Positions 1 through 8,962 are shown, counted from the first letter of the stretch. The stretch is DNA of 64,000 bases from Spongiivirga citrea (GCF_010671565.1 NZ_JAABOQ010000004.1:535875-599874); one strand, 5' to 3'. Numbers and translations: made by a program. The notes: generated by a model from the sequence alone, not told the origin.

Positions 1-1571
1 CAAATAAACTCCTGACCCGGACTATATGACATTCCTTGAGTACCGTATATTTGTGGCTCGCCATTATGCATTAATAGTCTATCTTCCATCGTAGCAACCA
101 GAGTTTTTTCAATTTCTCCAGCTGCTCCTGCTTTTTTTATAACTTCAATATACTCGCCTATCTTATCCATATTATGTTGAATGACATACCATATTGCGTT
201 ATTGGTAGGTTCACCAACCATTGATTTTCCAGGATATCCATATTCCGTTAAAATCTTTTCTGCGAAAATGAGATTGGTGGAATCAATTTTCCTATAAAGA
301 TCAAAATACTTTGGCGTTTCGGCTTGAACAGGAATTCCATATACTGTGGCAACAGAATCCTTATCTTTCTTTTCTTGTTGCATTAATACAAATCGAATAC
401 CTTGATCGAGATTGCTAATACTATCAAGCTGTTTTTTCAATTTCAAATTTAAACCAATAAGTTTAGGCCCTACCTTTTCCAGCTCCAACTCATCAATATC
501 ATTATAGTGTAGTTTTTGAAGAATGGTGCCTTTAGATAACTTCATAACAGCAGGATTCGATCGAATCATGGTCTTCAACGTAGTCTCGTCACAGAAATAA
601 AAATCAAAATTAAAACCAAATTCTTGTTTAAGTTCATCGATTTCTGAAGCCGATGAAGCGGTCATTCCTATTACTTTGTATCCAGAATCAATAGCTTCTT
701 CAATCTTACTTTTGACGGCTTCAAAACCTTTTTTATCAGATCGTCTTAAGCTAAATGCATGTAGAATAATCAGGTTTTCTTCTTGCATTAACTGTTCTGT
801 ATAATCCACACCGTCCAATTCCATGATATAGTCATGAATTGGAGCTTCGTAACCCGGCGTTACCATTTTTGTATCAACAGAGACGAATGTACCTTCAGAA
901 GAAGGATACTCGCCAGTAGTTTTAATGATTTCCTCTTTTCCGTTTACATCAAACTTCCAATAATAGTCGAAAACAGCTTTAGGAGCGTCTTCGGGTACCG
1001 TCATATTTTCAATGATGTTGGCATTTATCTTATAAGGTCTAAAATCGATCGCTGGTAAATGATTAAACATATACATTGTGTAAACCGTACTGGCTACTAA
1101 TGCTAAAACAGACCCAATAGTCGCGATTCGTTTTGTAAATAATGGTTTTATCTTATTTCGATTAAAGAAAATAATGAGAATAAGGACTAGTAACACCAGA
1201 TCTTTTATAAATGATTGTACCGGAGTCAGTTTCATTGCATCACCAAAACAACCGCAATCAGTTACTTTTCCAGTTATAGCCGAATATCCGGTAAGTCCTG
1301 TAAAGAAAACTATAAGCAAAAGTAAACTCCATGATGTAAACTTAGGTTTATCTCCCAAAATCAGCATTACACCTAAAATGCACTCAAAAATCACAATACT
1401 CATTGCGATGGTTAGCGCATGTGGTGCTAGGAAATCTAAGCCTAGTACTTCTGGACTAAAATATTCTTCTAATTTATAGGAGAAGCCTAAAGGATCTGTC
1501 AGTTTTACAAAACCAGAAATGATAAATAAAACACCGACGATCATTCGGCATACTTGGGTGATTATATTCAT
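1..1571 (-). CDS. BT_3928-type DoxX/MauE-like membrane protein with C-terminal DUF6624 domain (3' end cut off)
   Basis: The reading frame is open from an ATG at 1571 to the left edge, giving at least 523 residues. The first 170 residues hold four or five hydrophobic helices and a CGCFG motif (residues 106-110), as in the MauE/DoxX part of Bacteroidota BT_3928 proteins. A redoxin-like soluble part follows, including a conserved stretch TPGYEAPIHDY. The BT_3928 family usually ends soon after a segment matching KGTILQKLHYND. Here the frame continues for more than 150 residues into a region resembling DUF6624: a GYPGKSMVGE segment, a WYVIQH segment, a DRLLMHNGEPQIYGTQ segment. Substrate and reaction are unknown; a role in periplasmic thiol or electron transfer is inferred from the DoxX/MauE fold. 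It lies 48 bp downstream of the DUF1599 gene in the same direction. In related genomes tpiA commonly follows, which would be outside this window. Confidence 0.8.
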   Translation of the reverse strand, partial: MNIITQVCRMIVGVLFIISGFVKLTDPLGFSYKLEEYFSPEVLGLDFLAPHALTIAMSIVIFECILGVMLILGDKPKFTSWSLLLLIVFFTGLTGYSAITGKVTDCGCFGDAMKLTPVQSFIKDLVLLVLILIIFFNRNKIKPLFTKRIATIGSVLALVASTVYTMYMFNHLPAIDFRPYKINANIIENMTVPEDAPKAVFDYYWKFDVNGKEEIIKTTGEYPSSEGTFVSVDTKMVTPGYEAPIHDYIMELDGVDYTEQLMQEENLIILHAFSLRRSDKKGFEAVKSKIEEAIDSGYKVIGMTASSASEIDELKQEFGFNFDFYFCDETTLKTMIRSNPAVMKLSKGTILQKLHYNDIDELELEKVGPKLIGLNLKLKKQLDSISNLDQGIRFVLMQQEKKDKDSVATVYGIPVQAETPKYFDLYRKIDSTNLIFAEKILTEYGYPGKSMVGEPTNNAIWYVIQHNMDKIGEYIEVIKKAGAAGEIEKTLVATMEDRLLMHNGEPQIYGTQGMSYSPGQEFI

Positions 1572-1585
1572 TTTTTATAATTCTG

Positions 1586-1610
1586 AATTCTGAATCTAAA
1601 ATTCAGAATT
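1586..1610. repeat. 10-bp perfect inverted repeat between DUF1599 and the BT_3928-like gene
   Basis: AATTCTGAAT at 1586-1595 and its exact reverse complement at 1601-1610 flank a 5-base loop. A short T-run follows only on the + strand, where no gene is read, so a terminator role for the two minus-strand genes is doubtful. It could be an mRNA-stabilising hairpin or a mobile palindrome. Confidence 0.4.
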
Positions 1611-1619
1611 GGTTTTTAT

Positions 1620-2165
1620 CTAGCTCAAATGCTGTTTCAAATGTATCATAGCAAACACGGCATAATTAATCATATCCTGATAATTCGCATCGATTCCTTC
1701 AGATACCAAGGTCTTTCCTTTATTGTCTTCAATTTGCTTTACACGTAATAATTTTTGCAGTATTAAGTCAGTCAGCGAAGCAACACGCATATCACGCCAA
1801 GCCTCGCCGTAGTCATGGTTTTTATCTAACATTAATTGCTTGGTTATACCTATGTGCTTGTCGTATAATTCGGTTGCTTTTTTAAGATCGATATCTGGTT
1901 GTTCGGCAATACCCATTTCAATTTGAACAAGTGCCATAATGGAATAGTTGATGATACCAATAAACTCAGAAACCTCCCCTTCAGCTACCTTTTGTGTTTC
2001 ATTTTCCTGCAAACTACGAATACGCTGTGCCTTGATGAAAATTTGATCGGTTAAGGAAGGTAATCTTAGAATTCGCCAAGCACTACCGTAGTCTTTCATC
2101 TTTTTTGTAAAAAGATCTCTACACTTTTTTATTACGGCATCATACTGTTCAGAGGTTTGCTGCAT
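1620..2165 (-). CDS. DUF1599 domain-containing protein (tandem duplicate)
   Basis: A 181-residue protein made of two similar halves. Residues about 17-50 carry KKMKDYGSAWRILRLPSLTDQI and residues about 111-145 carry KNHDYGEAWRDMRVASLTDLI, each followed by a basic R-hinge (AQRIRSLQE and LLRVKQIED). This is the internal repeat typical of the Bacteroidota DUF1599 family, whose function is unknown. The all-helical layout with conserved acidic and basic residues suggests a nucleotide-related fold such as MazG, but that is inference. The gene is divergent from folP and just upstream of the BT_3928-like gene; this neighbourhood is widespread in the phylum. Confidence 0.85.
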   Translation of the reverse strand: MQQTSEQYDAVIKKCRDLFTKKMKDYGSAWRILRLPSLTDQIFIKAQRIRSLQENETQKVAEGEVSEFIGIINYSIMALVQIEMGIAEQPDIDLKKATELYDKHIGITKQLMLDKNHDYGEAWRDMRVASLTDLILQKLLRVKQIEDNKGKTLVSEGIDANYQDMINYAVFAMIHLKQHLS

Positions 2166-2239
2166 GTGATCGTTGTAAATTTGCGTAAATTTCGCTTAAA
2201 TATTTTAATTAACATAGAAATCAATATAAAGTAAAGGGT

Positions 2240-2350
2240 GTCAGTTCGAGTGGCCCGATATTTCATCGGGGTGTATCGAGAACAACCATTTACGGCTTAT
2301 AATTATCGCTTCTCGATACATTCTCCTATCGTCGAATACTCGAAGTGACA
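2240..2350. repeat. Nested intergenic palindrome (TCAGTTCGAG family)
   Basis: The divergent DUF1599/folP spacer holds nested inverted repeats. The outer arms TGTCAGTTCGAGT (2240-2252) and ACTCGAAGTGACA (2338-2350) pair with one mismatch. Inner arms TGTATCGAGAA (2272-2282) and TTCTCGATACA (2310-2320) pair perfectly, and a small CCCGAT/ATCGGG hairpin sits at 2254-2270. Related pieces occur near 10365 and 43683, so this is a member of a dispersed flavobacterial intergenic repeat and not a folP-specific regulator. Confidence 0.6.
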
Positions 2351-2377
2351 ATTATTAAAACCACAGGCTCTTAAACT

Positions 2378-3208
2378 ATGACCATAAACTGCAAAGGCAC
2401 ACTCATCGATCTATCATTACCCAGAGTGATGGGTATTCTGAATATGACACCCGACTCATTTCATGACGGCGGGGCCTATAAAAATGAGAAAGAGGTGCTA
2501 GCCAAAGTCGAGAGTATGCTTGAAGAAGGTGCTACTTTTATTGATATTGGTGGTTACAGCTCTAGGCCAGGAGCAGATCATGTTTCTGAAGATGAAGAAT
2601 TGAAAAGAGTTCTCCCTGTTGTTGAATTATTGATAAAACAATTTCCAGATATTCTTATTTCCATCGATACTTTTAGAAGTAATGTTGCATCAAAATGCAT
2701 ACAAGCTGAAGCTGCAATAATCAACGATATATCAGCTGGAAACTTAGATGCTGAAATGTTTAAGGTGATTGCCGCGCATCAAGTTCCATATATAATGATG
2801 CATATGCAAGGTAGACCGAAGGATATGCAGCATAATCCAAGTTATGATGATGTCATTAAAGAAATGGTCCTCTTTTTTTCTGAAAAAATCAAACAGACAA
2901 GAGATCATAAAATAAATGATTTGATTATAGATCCAGGATTCGGTTTCGGGAAAACTATTGATCATAATTATGAGATATTGAATAGCCTTGAGTTTTTCAA
3001 ACATCTAGACATGCCCATTTTAGTTGGTGTTTCCAGAAAATCGATGATTTATAAGCTGCTGGACACTACCCCTGAACATGCTCTTAACGGAACAACCGCA
3101 CTACACAGTATCTCGCTCATAAAAGGAGCTAATATTCTAAGAGTTCATGACGTAAAGGAAGCGGTAGAATGCGTGAGACTATTTAACACTATGGACAAGT
3201 TCAATTGA
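2378..3208 (+). CDS. folP: Dihydropteroate synthase
   Basis: Joins 6-hydroxymethyl-7,8-dihydropterin diphosphate to p-aminobenzoate to form dihydropteroate in cytosolic folate synthesis; it is the sulfonamide target. At 276 residues it has normal family length. The first DHPS signature (VMGILNMTPDSFHDGG, residues 17-32), the second (DIGGYSSRPGA, about 56-66), the DPGFGFGKT pterin-binding loop near residue 188 and the VGVSRK loop near the C terminus are all intact. The GGYSSRP variant of loop 2 is usual in Bacteroidota. It is divergent from DUF1599 and 225 bp upstream of cdaA on the same strand. Confidence 0.97.
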   Translation: MTINCKGTLIDLSLPRVMGILNMTPDSFHDGGAYKNEKEVLAKVESMLEEGATFIDIGGYSSRPGADHVSEDEELKRVLPVVELLIKQFPDILISIDTFRSNVASKCIQAEAAIINDISAGNLDAEMFKVIAAHQVPYIMMHMQGRPKDMQHNPSYDDVIKEMVLFFSEKIKQTRDHKINDLIIDPGFGFGKTIDHNYEILNSLEFFKHLDMPILVGVSRKSMIYKLLDTTPEHALNGTTALHSISLIKGANILRVHDVKEAVECVRLFNTMDKFN

Positions 3209-3308
3209 ATTTATCAATCAAGAGATGTAACTGACTTCATATTACCGTATGAAAAATGTTAACTACCCTGTTAAGTCATATTTTAAATAGGCTCAGGCTA
3301 TCACACTT

Positions 3309-3338
3309 ATTTTGCTATTTTTACAGTAACACTGACTT
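3309..3338 (+). promoter_or_regulatory. Possible Bacteroidota-type promoter for cdaA
   Basis: A TTTG followed about 18 bases later by TGACTTTG approximates the -33 TTTG / -7 TAnnTTTG consensus with one mismatch. It lies about 100 bases before the cdaA start in a 225-bp spacer that otherwise shows no feature. Confidence 0.3.
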
Positions 3339-3433
3339 TGGGCAAGCCAAAGAGGTTTAGGTTGGAAAACAATTTTGATTGCGTTGTCAACCTTGAAGTA
3401 ATTAAATCTCGATTATCGAGCAAACACTAATCA

Positions 3434-4222
3434 TTGGGCAATTTCAAATTTCTTGATTTTGGTATTATCGATGTCATTGACATCATTCTAGTTGCGCTGC
3501 TACTCTATTATGTGTATAAATTAGTAAAAGGTACTGTAGCAATCAATATTTTTATCGGGATTGTAATTGTCACTTTAATTTGGCAATTGACCAAAGCGCT
3601 AGATATGCTGTTGCTAAGTAATATTCTAGGCGCTTTTATTAGTGTTGGGGTTATTGCCCTAATTGTAGTTTTCCAGCAAGAAATCAGAAAATTCTTATTG
3701 ATGATTGGTTCTACAAACTTTGCCTCTCGTGGCGGCGGCATTGCAAAACGGCTTCGTTTTTTAAAGGAAAATCAACTAGTCACAGAAACTGATGTAGATG
3801 CCATAGTAAACGCATGTGCAAAAATGGCGAAAACGAGAACAGGGGTTTTACTTGTTATCGAGCGAAACAATAAGCTTGACTTTCTCAGAAACACGGGGGA
3901 TATGATGAATGCTGAAGTCAATCAACCCATTTTAGAAAGTATCTTCTTTAAAAATAGCCCACTTCATGACGGCGCTGCACTTATTGCGGGAAACTATGTG
4001 GTCGCAACTCGAGTTATTTTACCTGTTTCTAATTCTAGAACAATTCCTTCCCGTTTTGGATTACGACATCGTGCCGCAGTTGGCATTTCAGAAAAGACTG
4101 ACGCCCTAGTACTTGTGGTTTCCGAAGAAACAGGACAAGTTAGTTACGTAAAAGATGGTGAATTCATGTTGTTTAGCGATATGGAAGAACTAGCATTAAC
4201 GCTTAAAAAAGATTTAGCTTAA
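3434..4222 (+). CDS. cdaA: Diadenylate cyclase (c-di-AMP synthase), CdaA type
   Basis: Makes cyclic di-AMP from two ATP at the inner membrane. Three hydrophobic helices occupy residues about 10-90, followed by a DAC domain with the catalytic HDGA motif (DGA at 179-181) and the RHR motif (211-213), both intact. The start is TTG at 3434: a TAA at 3428-3430 lies in frame just upstream, and the N-terminal reading matches family members, so no ATG alternative fits. The stop overlaps the start of the next gene as TAATG at 4220-4224, indicating translational coupling to a DUF3667 protein. Bacteroidota commonly carry a CdaA-like enzyme near folP. Confidence 0.95.
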   Translation: MGNFKFLDFGIIDVIDIILVALLLYYVYKLVKGTVAINIFIGIVIVTLIWQLTKALDMLLLSNILGAFISVGVIALIVVFQQEIRKFLLMIGSTNFASRGGGIAKRLRFLKENQLVTETDVDAIVNACAKMAKTRTGVLLVIERNNKLDFLRNTGDMMNAEVNQPILESIFFKNSPLHDGAALIAGNYVVATRVILPVSNSRTIPSRFGLRHRAAVGISEKTDALVLVVSEETGQVSYVKDGEFMLFSDMEELALTLKKDLA

Positions 4223-5040
4223 TGTATTGTAAAAATTGCGAAGAGTATTTGAGATATGACAATGATTTTTGTGGAGGTTGTGGGGCAAAAATTATTAGAA
4301 ATAGACTTACAGTAAAGGGTGTTTTTGCTGAAGTCAAAGAAGAGTATTTAGTTTCTGACAACAAGTTATTTCTCACCTTTTGGCATTTGCTTGTAAAACC
4401 AGAAGCTGTAATTCAAGGATACATTGATGGCCGTAGAAAAAGATATTTGAATGTTATAGCCTATGTTGCCTTGTCACTTACTGTCTTGGGTATTTACCTT
4501 TTTTTATTAAGAAATTTTTTTCCAGATGATCCATTTGCAGCCGAATTCAATAGAAATCTGTTAGATGGAAGAAAACTAGCAGATTTAACCCCCGAACAAC
4601 AAGAAAAATTTTTAGAATCTAGTAAGAAGTTTTCTAACTTTATGAATAGTTTTTCGGATTTACTCGGCCTGATAATCATTATAACCACCCCGATCAATGC
4701 ACTCGCTAGTTATATTATTTTTATTACCAAGCGAAAACACAATTACGCAGAACATATTGTGCTAAACTACTATATGGCGGCTCAAACTTCTATTCTATCC
4801 TCAGTTATTTCTATTGGCGCTCTACCTTTTGTTGGTAATTCGGTAACTACAGCTCTTATAATTACTCTTATAAGCTTAATTTATATTGGATATGTCTTTA
4901 AACGTATTTATGGGATCTCTGTTTTTGAAAGCTTTTATAAGACCATTCTGTTTTATATTTTACAAACAACTATTGTATTTTTCTTGATGATTTTTTTGGG
5001 AGGTATAGGTGCTGGCATTTATTTCTGGCTTTTTAAATAA
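4222..5040 (+). CDS. DUF3667 zinc-ribbon membrane protein (first copy)
   Basis: 272 residues. The N terminus has a compact four-cysteine zinc ribbon (C3, C6, C17, C20) followed by NRLTVKGVF, the usual opening of DUF3667. Four or more hydrophobic helices follow, starting near residue 80. The start shares one base with the cdaA stop, so the two are probably co-translated. A second member of the family follows 7 bp later. The molecular role is unknown; position suggests a link with c-di-AMP signalling or membrane homeostasis, which is inference only. Confidence 0.85.
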   Translation: MYCKNCEEYLRYDNDFCGGCGAKIIRNRLTVKGVFAEVKEEYLVSDNKLFLTFWHLLVKPEAVIQGYIDGRRKRYLNVIAYVALSLTVLGIYLFLLRNFFPDDPFAAEFNRNLLDGRKLADLTPEQQEKFLESSKKFSNFMNSFSDLLGLIIIITTPINALASYIIFITKRKHNYAEHIVLNYYMAAQTSILSSVISIGALPFVGNSVTTALIITLISLIYIGYVFKRIYGISVFESFYKTILFYILQTTIVFFLMIFLGGIGAGIYFWLFK

Positions 5041-5047
5041 GTAAACT

Positions 5048-5836
5048 ATGAACTGCAAAAACTGTGAAGAACAACTTAATGAAAATGCCACTTACTGCTT
5101 AAATTGTGGTGCTCGAGTTATTAAGAATAGGTTGACAATTAAAAATTTATTTGGGCATGCCTTGGAGCAGTATTTTAATGTGGATAATAGGTTTTTAATG
5201 ACTTTTTTACATCTATTAATAAAACCGCATATTGTAATCGATAGTTATATTCAAGGAATGCGTAAGCGATATGTGAATCCATTAAGCTATATAGCTATAG
5301 CGTTAACATTGTCGGGCGTCATAGTTTTTCTTTTAAAAAAATTCAATACCATGGATTTGATCTTTGATGTTATTCCGCAGCAAGCGGGGCAACAGCTTTT
5401 TCAACAAAAGGTAAATGAGTTTACTTTAGAATATAGCAGTCTCTTGTTTATATTTTACATACCTGCTTTGGCAATTCCATCTTTAATTATATTTCTGGAC
5501 AAGAGATATAATCTAACTGAGCATTTAGTGGCATATGTTTATATTTTCGCTCAATATAGTTTATTCACTTTCCCGTTTAGTCTATTAATTATCCTATTCG
5601 CTCCTAAATGGTATATCTGGTTTGGCTTGGTGGTTTTGATATTCATTCCTTTTTACTCCATGATAATTTTCAAAAAAATCTTTAAAATATCATTGTCCAA
5701 CTTAATACCGCGTTTCCTAGGATTCTGTTTTTTAGGCCTGATTGCATATTTTGCAATCAGCTTAATACCAATCATATTTCTATTTGCTACAGGTGAAATT
5801 AGCATTCAGGATTTAGTACCTAAGGTCCCTAAATAA
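5048..5836 (+). CDS. DUF3667 zinc-ribbon membrane protein (second copy)
   Basis: 262 residues, a tandem paralogue of the preceding protein. Cysteines are at the same places (C3, C6, C17, C20), then NRLTIKNLFG, an FLHLLIKP segment matching FWHLLVKP in the first copy, and a similar set of membrane helices. The two have diverged strongly outside the ribbon and first loop, so the duplication is old. It is last in the folP-cdaA-DUF3667-DUF3667 run and converges on the ABC exporter 6 bp later, with no visible terminator between. Confidence 0.85.
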   Translation: MNCKNCEEQLNENATYCLNCGARVIKNRLTIKNLFGHALEQYFNVDNRFLMTFLHLLIKPHIVIDSYIQGMRKRYVNPLSYIAIALTLSGVIVFLLKKFNTMDLIFDVIPQQAGQQLFQQKVNEFTLEYSSLLFIFYIPALAIPSLIIFLDKRYNLTEHLVAYVYIFAQYSLFTFPFSLLIILFAPKWYIWFGLVVLIFIPFYSMIIFKKIFKISLSNLIPRFLGFCFLGLIAYFAISLIPIIFLFATGEISIQDLVPKVPK

Positions 5837-5842
5837 GATAAT

Positions 5843-7609
5843 TTAAGCCACTTCCTCATTCATAAACTGCACTTCGTATAGATTTCGGTAGTAACCGTTT
5901 TCGATAGTGAGCAATTCGTCATGCGTGCCTTCCTCAACAATATGACCTTTATCCATGACAATGATCTTATCGGCTTTTTTAATAGTCGCTAATCGGTGAG
6001 CGATGACGATGGATGTCCGGCCTTCGGTTATTTTATCAGTCGCATCTTGTATAAGTTGTTCTGAATTAGAATCGATCGAAGACGTTGCTTCGTCTAGTAT
6101 CAATACACTCGGATTACTTACATAGGCACGTAGAAAAGACAATAACTGACGCTGACCTGAAGATAACATAACACCACGCTCTTTTACATTGTATTGATAT
6201 CCTCCAGGTAAAGAAGCAATAAAATCGTGAATACCAATTTGTTTTGCAGCTGCTATGACCTGCTCTTCGGTAATATTTCCGTCTTTTAAAGTGATGTTGT
6301 TTAAAATAGTATCTGCAAACAAGAAAACATCTTGCAATACCACCGCAATCTGATCTCTGAGTGCTGCAAGCTTGATATCTTTCACATCGATACCATCAAC
6401 CAATATACGTCCATTATCGATCTCGTAAAATCGACTTAGTAAGTTAATAATAGTCGACTTACCAGCTCCGGTAGAACCAACGATCGCAATAGTCTGACCG
6501 GCTTTTACATCTAAAGATATACCATGTAGTACTTCTTCGTCTGGGATATATGAGAAATGGACCTTGTCAAAGACAATATCACCTTTTAAGTCTATATTTT
6601 CAATGGTTCCAGTATCCTCAATTTGAGAATCAGTATCCAGTATTTTAAACACTCGTTTGGCTGATACCATTCCCATTTGCAACGTATTAAACTTATCAGC
6701 TAATTGGCGTAATGGCCTAAATAACATTGGAATGTACATGATAAAAGCGAATAACTCTCCTGAAGTAGATTGCGTTTCTAATACAACCATTAATCCGCCA
6801 TACCAAGCGACTAAACCAATCGCAATCGACGAGGATAATTCTGCTATTGGAAAAAAGATCGAGTTATACCAAATCGTTTTTAACCAACCTTGTTTGTGGC
6901 GCTCATTAATCGCCTTAAACTTTTCGAATTCCCGATCTTCACGTGTAAACAACTGTAATATTTTCATACCTGTTACACGTTCCTGAACAAAGGTATTTAG
7001 GTTGGTAATTTCTGTTCGCACTTCTTCAAAAGCCTTCTTCATATTACGTTGAAAAACCCTCGTCGCATATACGATAAATGGCAAAACCGTGAATACGGTT
7101 AATGCCAGTTTCCAATTCATATACAGCATAAAGCCTGCAACCACGGTCATTTTAAGTAAATCACTAAAAATAGTAAACAGGCCTTGTCCAAAAATATCTG
7201 CAATACGTTCCATATCGGTAACGGCACGCGTGACCAACATTCCTACAGGACTGTTGTCGTAATACTTCTTTTTAAAACCGAGCATTCTGGAAAACAACTT
7301 GATTCTTACATCACGCACGACCGACTGCCCTAACCAACTTGCATAAAAAATAAATAGTAGTTGAAATAATACCTCGGCCAGCAGTAATCCGCCCATTAGC
7401 AGTATGTAAAACAAGAAACCATTTTCATCCTTTACAGCCACATTTTCATCAATAGCATACTTAAGGACTCCCGGTCGCAATGCACTTGAGGCTGACAAGA
7501 AGATAGCAGAAAATAGCACGATAGTAAATATCAAACGGTAGGGTCTCGCAAAACCAAATAAGCGTTTGAATAATTTAAAATCGAATGAGTTGTCCTTTTT
7601 AACTGGCAT
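5843..7609 (-). CDS. ABC transporter, fused permease-ATPase (MsbA/MdlB-like)
   Basis: A half-size exporter of 588 residues with six membrane helices (about 25-300) and a C-terminal nucleotide-binding domain. Visible motifs: Walker A GSTGAGKS (378-385), Q-loop near 426, signature LSSGQ (482-486), Walker B LILDE (503-507) and switch H538. It would act as a homodimer in the inner membrane, exporting a lipid or hydrophobic compound; the substrate cannot be read from sequence. It begins 8 bp after the truA stop, so the pair is probably one transcript. Confidence 0.93.
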   Translation of the reverse strand: MPVKKDNSFDFKLFKRLFGFARPYRLIFTIVLFSAIFLSASSALRPGVLKYAIDENVAVKDENGFLFYILLMGGLLLAEVLFQLLFIFYASWLGQSVVRDVRIKLFSRMLGFKKKYYDNSPVGMLVTRAVTDMERIADIFGQGLFTIFSDLLKMTVVAGFMLYMNWKLALTVFTVLPFIVYATRVFQRNMKKAFEEVRTEITNLNTFVQERVTGMKILQLFTREDREFEKFKAINERHKQGWLKTIWYNSIFFPIAELSSSIAIGLVAWYGGLMVVLETQSTSGELFAFIMYIPMLFRPLRQLADKFNTLQMGMVSAKRVFKILDTDSQIEDTGTIENIDLKGDIVFDKVHFSYIPDEEVLHGISLDVKAGQTIAIVGSTGAGKSTIINLLSRFYEIDNGRILVDGIDVKDIKLAALRDQIAVVLQDVFLFADTILNNITLKDGNITEEQVIAAAKQIGIHDFIASLPGGYQYNVKERGVMLSSGQRQLLSFLRAYVSNPSVLILDEATSSIDSNSEQLIQDATDKITEGRTSIVIAHRLATIKKADKIIVMDKGHIVEEGTHDELLTIENGYYRNLYEVQFMNEEVA

Positions 7610-7617
7610 TAATAATT

Positions 7618-8361
7618 CTATTTTTTAATCGTTTCAGGATATTCAATTTTTGACAAATAGAGTGCATGTCCTGGCACTGAAGCCCCCGCTTGTTGGCGAT
7701 CTCTGCTTTCGATTACAGAAACCAAACTAGACACATCTTTCTCAACTAGACCAATAGGTAACAAGGTCCCAACAATTGCTCTAACCATGTTGCGCAAAAA
7801 ACGATCGGCTGTAATGGTAAAGATCAGCATATTATCTCGTTTCTGCCAACTAGCTTGTGTTATTTTACAGTTATAGGTTTTTACATCAGTATTCGATCTA
7901 GAAAAGCATTTAAAATCAGTATGCTCTAGTAAAATTGCCGAAGCTTTATTTAATAAATCGACATCCAATACTCGGTTTATTTGGTAAGCGGTATCCGATA
8001 AAAAAGGATTTTTATTTAAAGTTATCCAATATTCATACGTCCGACTTGTTGCGTGAAATCGAGCGTGCGCATCATCCTTGACTTGAAAGAGATTATAAAT
8101 TGCCACATCATGTGGCAAGAAAGAATTTAGCTTACGAATCAAACTAAGTTCATCTATAGGCGACTCTAAATCAAAATGTAGAAAGTATTGTTTGGCATGA
8201 ACACCAGTATCTGTCCTACCACAACCAACCACTTTTATAGCCTCTCTAAGCAAGGTAGAAAGTGCTTTTTCAATTACTTCTTGTACAGTTATTGCATTAG
8301 GCTGTAATTGCCAGCCATGATAGTTTTTTCCGTTATAAGCGAGTTCTAGAAAGTACCTCAA
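7618..8361 (-). CDS. truA: tRNA pseudouridine(38-40) synthase
   Basis: Converts U38-U40 of the tRNA anticodon arm to pseudouridine. 247 residues, normal for TruA. The catalytic aspartate is D51 in CGRTDTGVHA. The start is TTG at 8361, which yields the family-typical N terminus MRYFLELAYNG; no ATG gives a comparable one. It is transcribed ahead of the ABC exporter and divergent from the phosphoesterase gene, with about 104 bp between. Confidence 0.96.
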   Translation of the reverse strand: MRYFLELAYNGKNYHGWQLQPNAITVQEVIEKALSTLLREAIKVVGCGRTDTGVHAKQYFLHFDLESPIDELSLIRKLNSFLPHDVAIYNLFQVKDDAHARFHATSRTYEYWITLNKNPFLSDTAYQINRVLDVDLLNKASAILLEHTDFKCFSRSNTDVKTYNCKITQASWQKRDNMLIFTITADRFLRNMVRAIVGTLLPIGLVEKDVSSLVSVIESRDRQQAGASVPGHALYLSKIEYPETIKK

Positions 8362-8465
8362 TGAAATGGCTTTGATTCAAACAACAAATATACCTCTATT
8401 ATGAATATTTAATTTGATGTATTAACTTTTGATTGTGATATTCGCATTTCAAAATTGATCTTATA

Positions 8466-8957
8466 TTGAAAAAGATACTGCTGCTCTCCGATACGCATAG
8501 TTATATCGACGATCAAATACTAAAATATGTCGATCAGGCCGATGAAGTGTGGCATGCGGGCGATATTGGGCATTTAAAGGTTACTGACGCGATTCAAAAA
8601 AAGAAGCCCCTTATTGCAGTGCATGGAAATATTGACGACGCAAAAATAAGACAAGAATTCCCTGAACATCAGCGATTTTTTTGTGAAGGTGTTGATGTTT
8701 GGATTACCCATATTGGAGGTTATCCACCCAAGTACAATATTCGAGTAAAAGATGAAATAAAGGTAAATCCTCCTAAATTATTTATTTGCGGTCATAGCCA
8801 TATTTTAAAAGTAATGCCCGACAAAAAATTGGGTGTTTTACATATGAATCCTGGCGCGATAGGCAAACATGGATTCCATACAGTTCGCACCATGTTGCGA
8901 TTTACAATTGACGGAAATGACATTAAGGATTTGGAAGTTGTGGAGATGAAAAGGTAA
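8466..8957 (+). CDS. YfcE/MJ0936-type metallophosphoesterase
   Basis: A single-domain calcineurin-like phosphodiesterase of 163 residues. The metal-binding blocks are all visible in order: DTHSY (residues 9-13), HAGDIG, VHGNID, THIGG and CGHSHI. The start is TTG at 8466 giving MKKILLLSDTHS, which places the first metal aspartate where the family has it. The physiological substrate is unknown; family members hydrolyse small phosphodiesters in vitro. Confidence 0.9.
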   Translation: MKKILLLSDTHSYIDDQILKYVDQADEVWHAGDIGHLKVTDAIQKKKPLIAVHGNIDDAKIRQEFPEHQRFFCEGVDVWITHIGGYPPKYNIRVKDEIKVNPPKLFICGHSHILKVMPDKKLGVLHMNPGAIGKHGFHTVRTMLRFTIDGNDIKDLEVVEMKR

Positions 8958-8962
8958 CTTAA

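Noticed and set aside
834..1479. Plus-strand frames across the left edge
   Set aside because: The minus-strand frame is continuous from 1571 to 1 with recognised domains; the plus frames are shadows.
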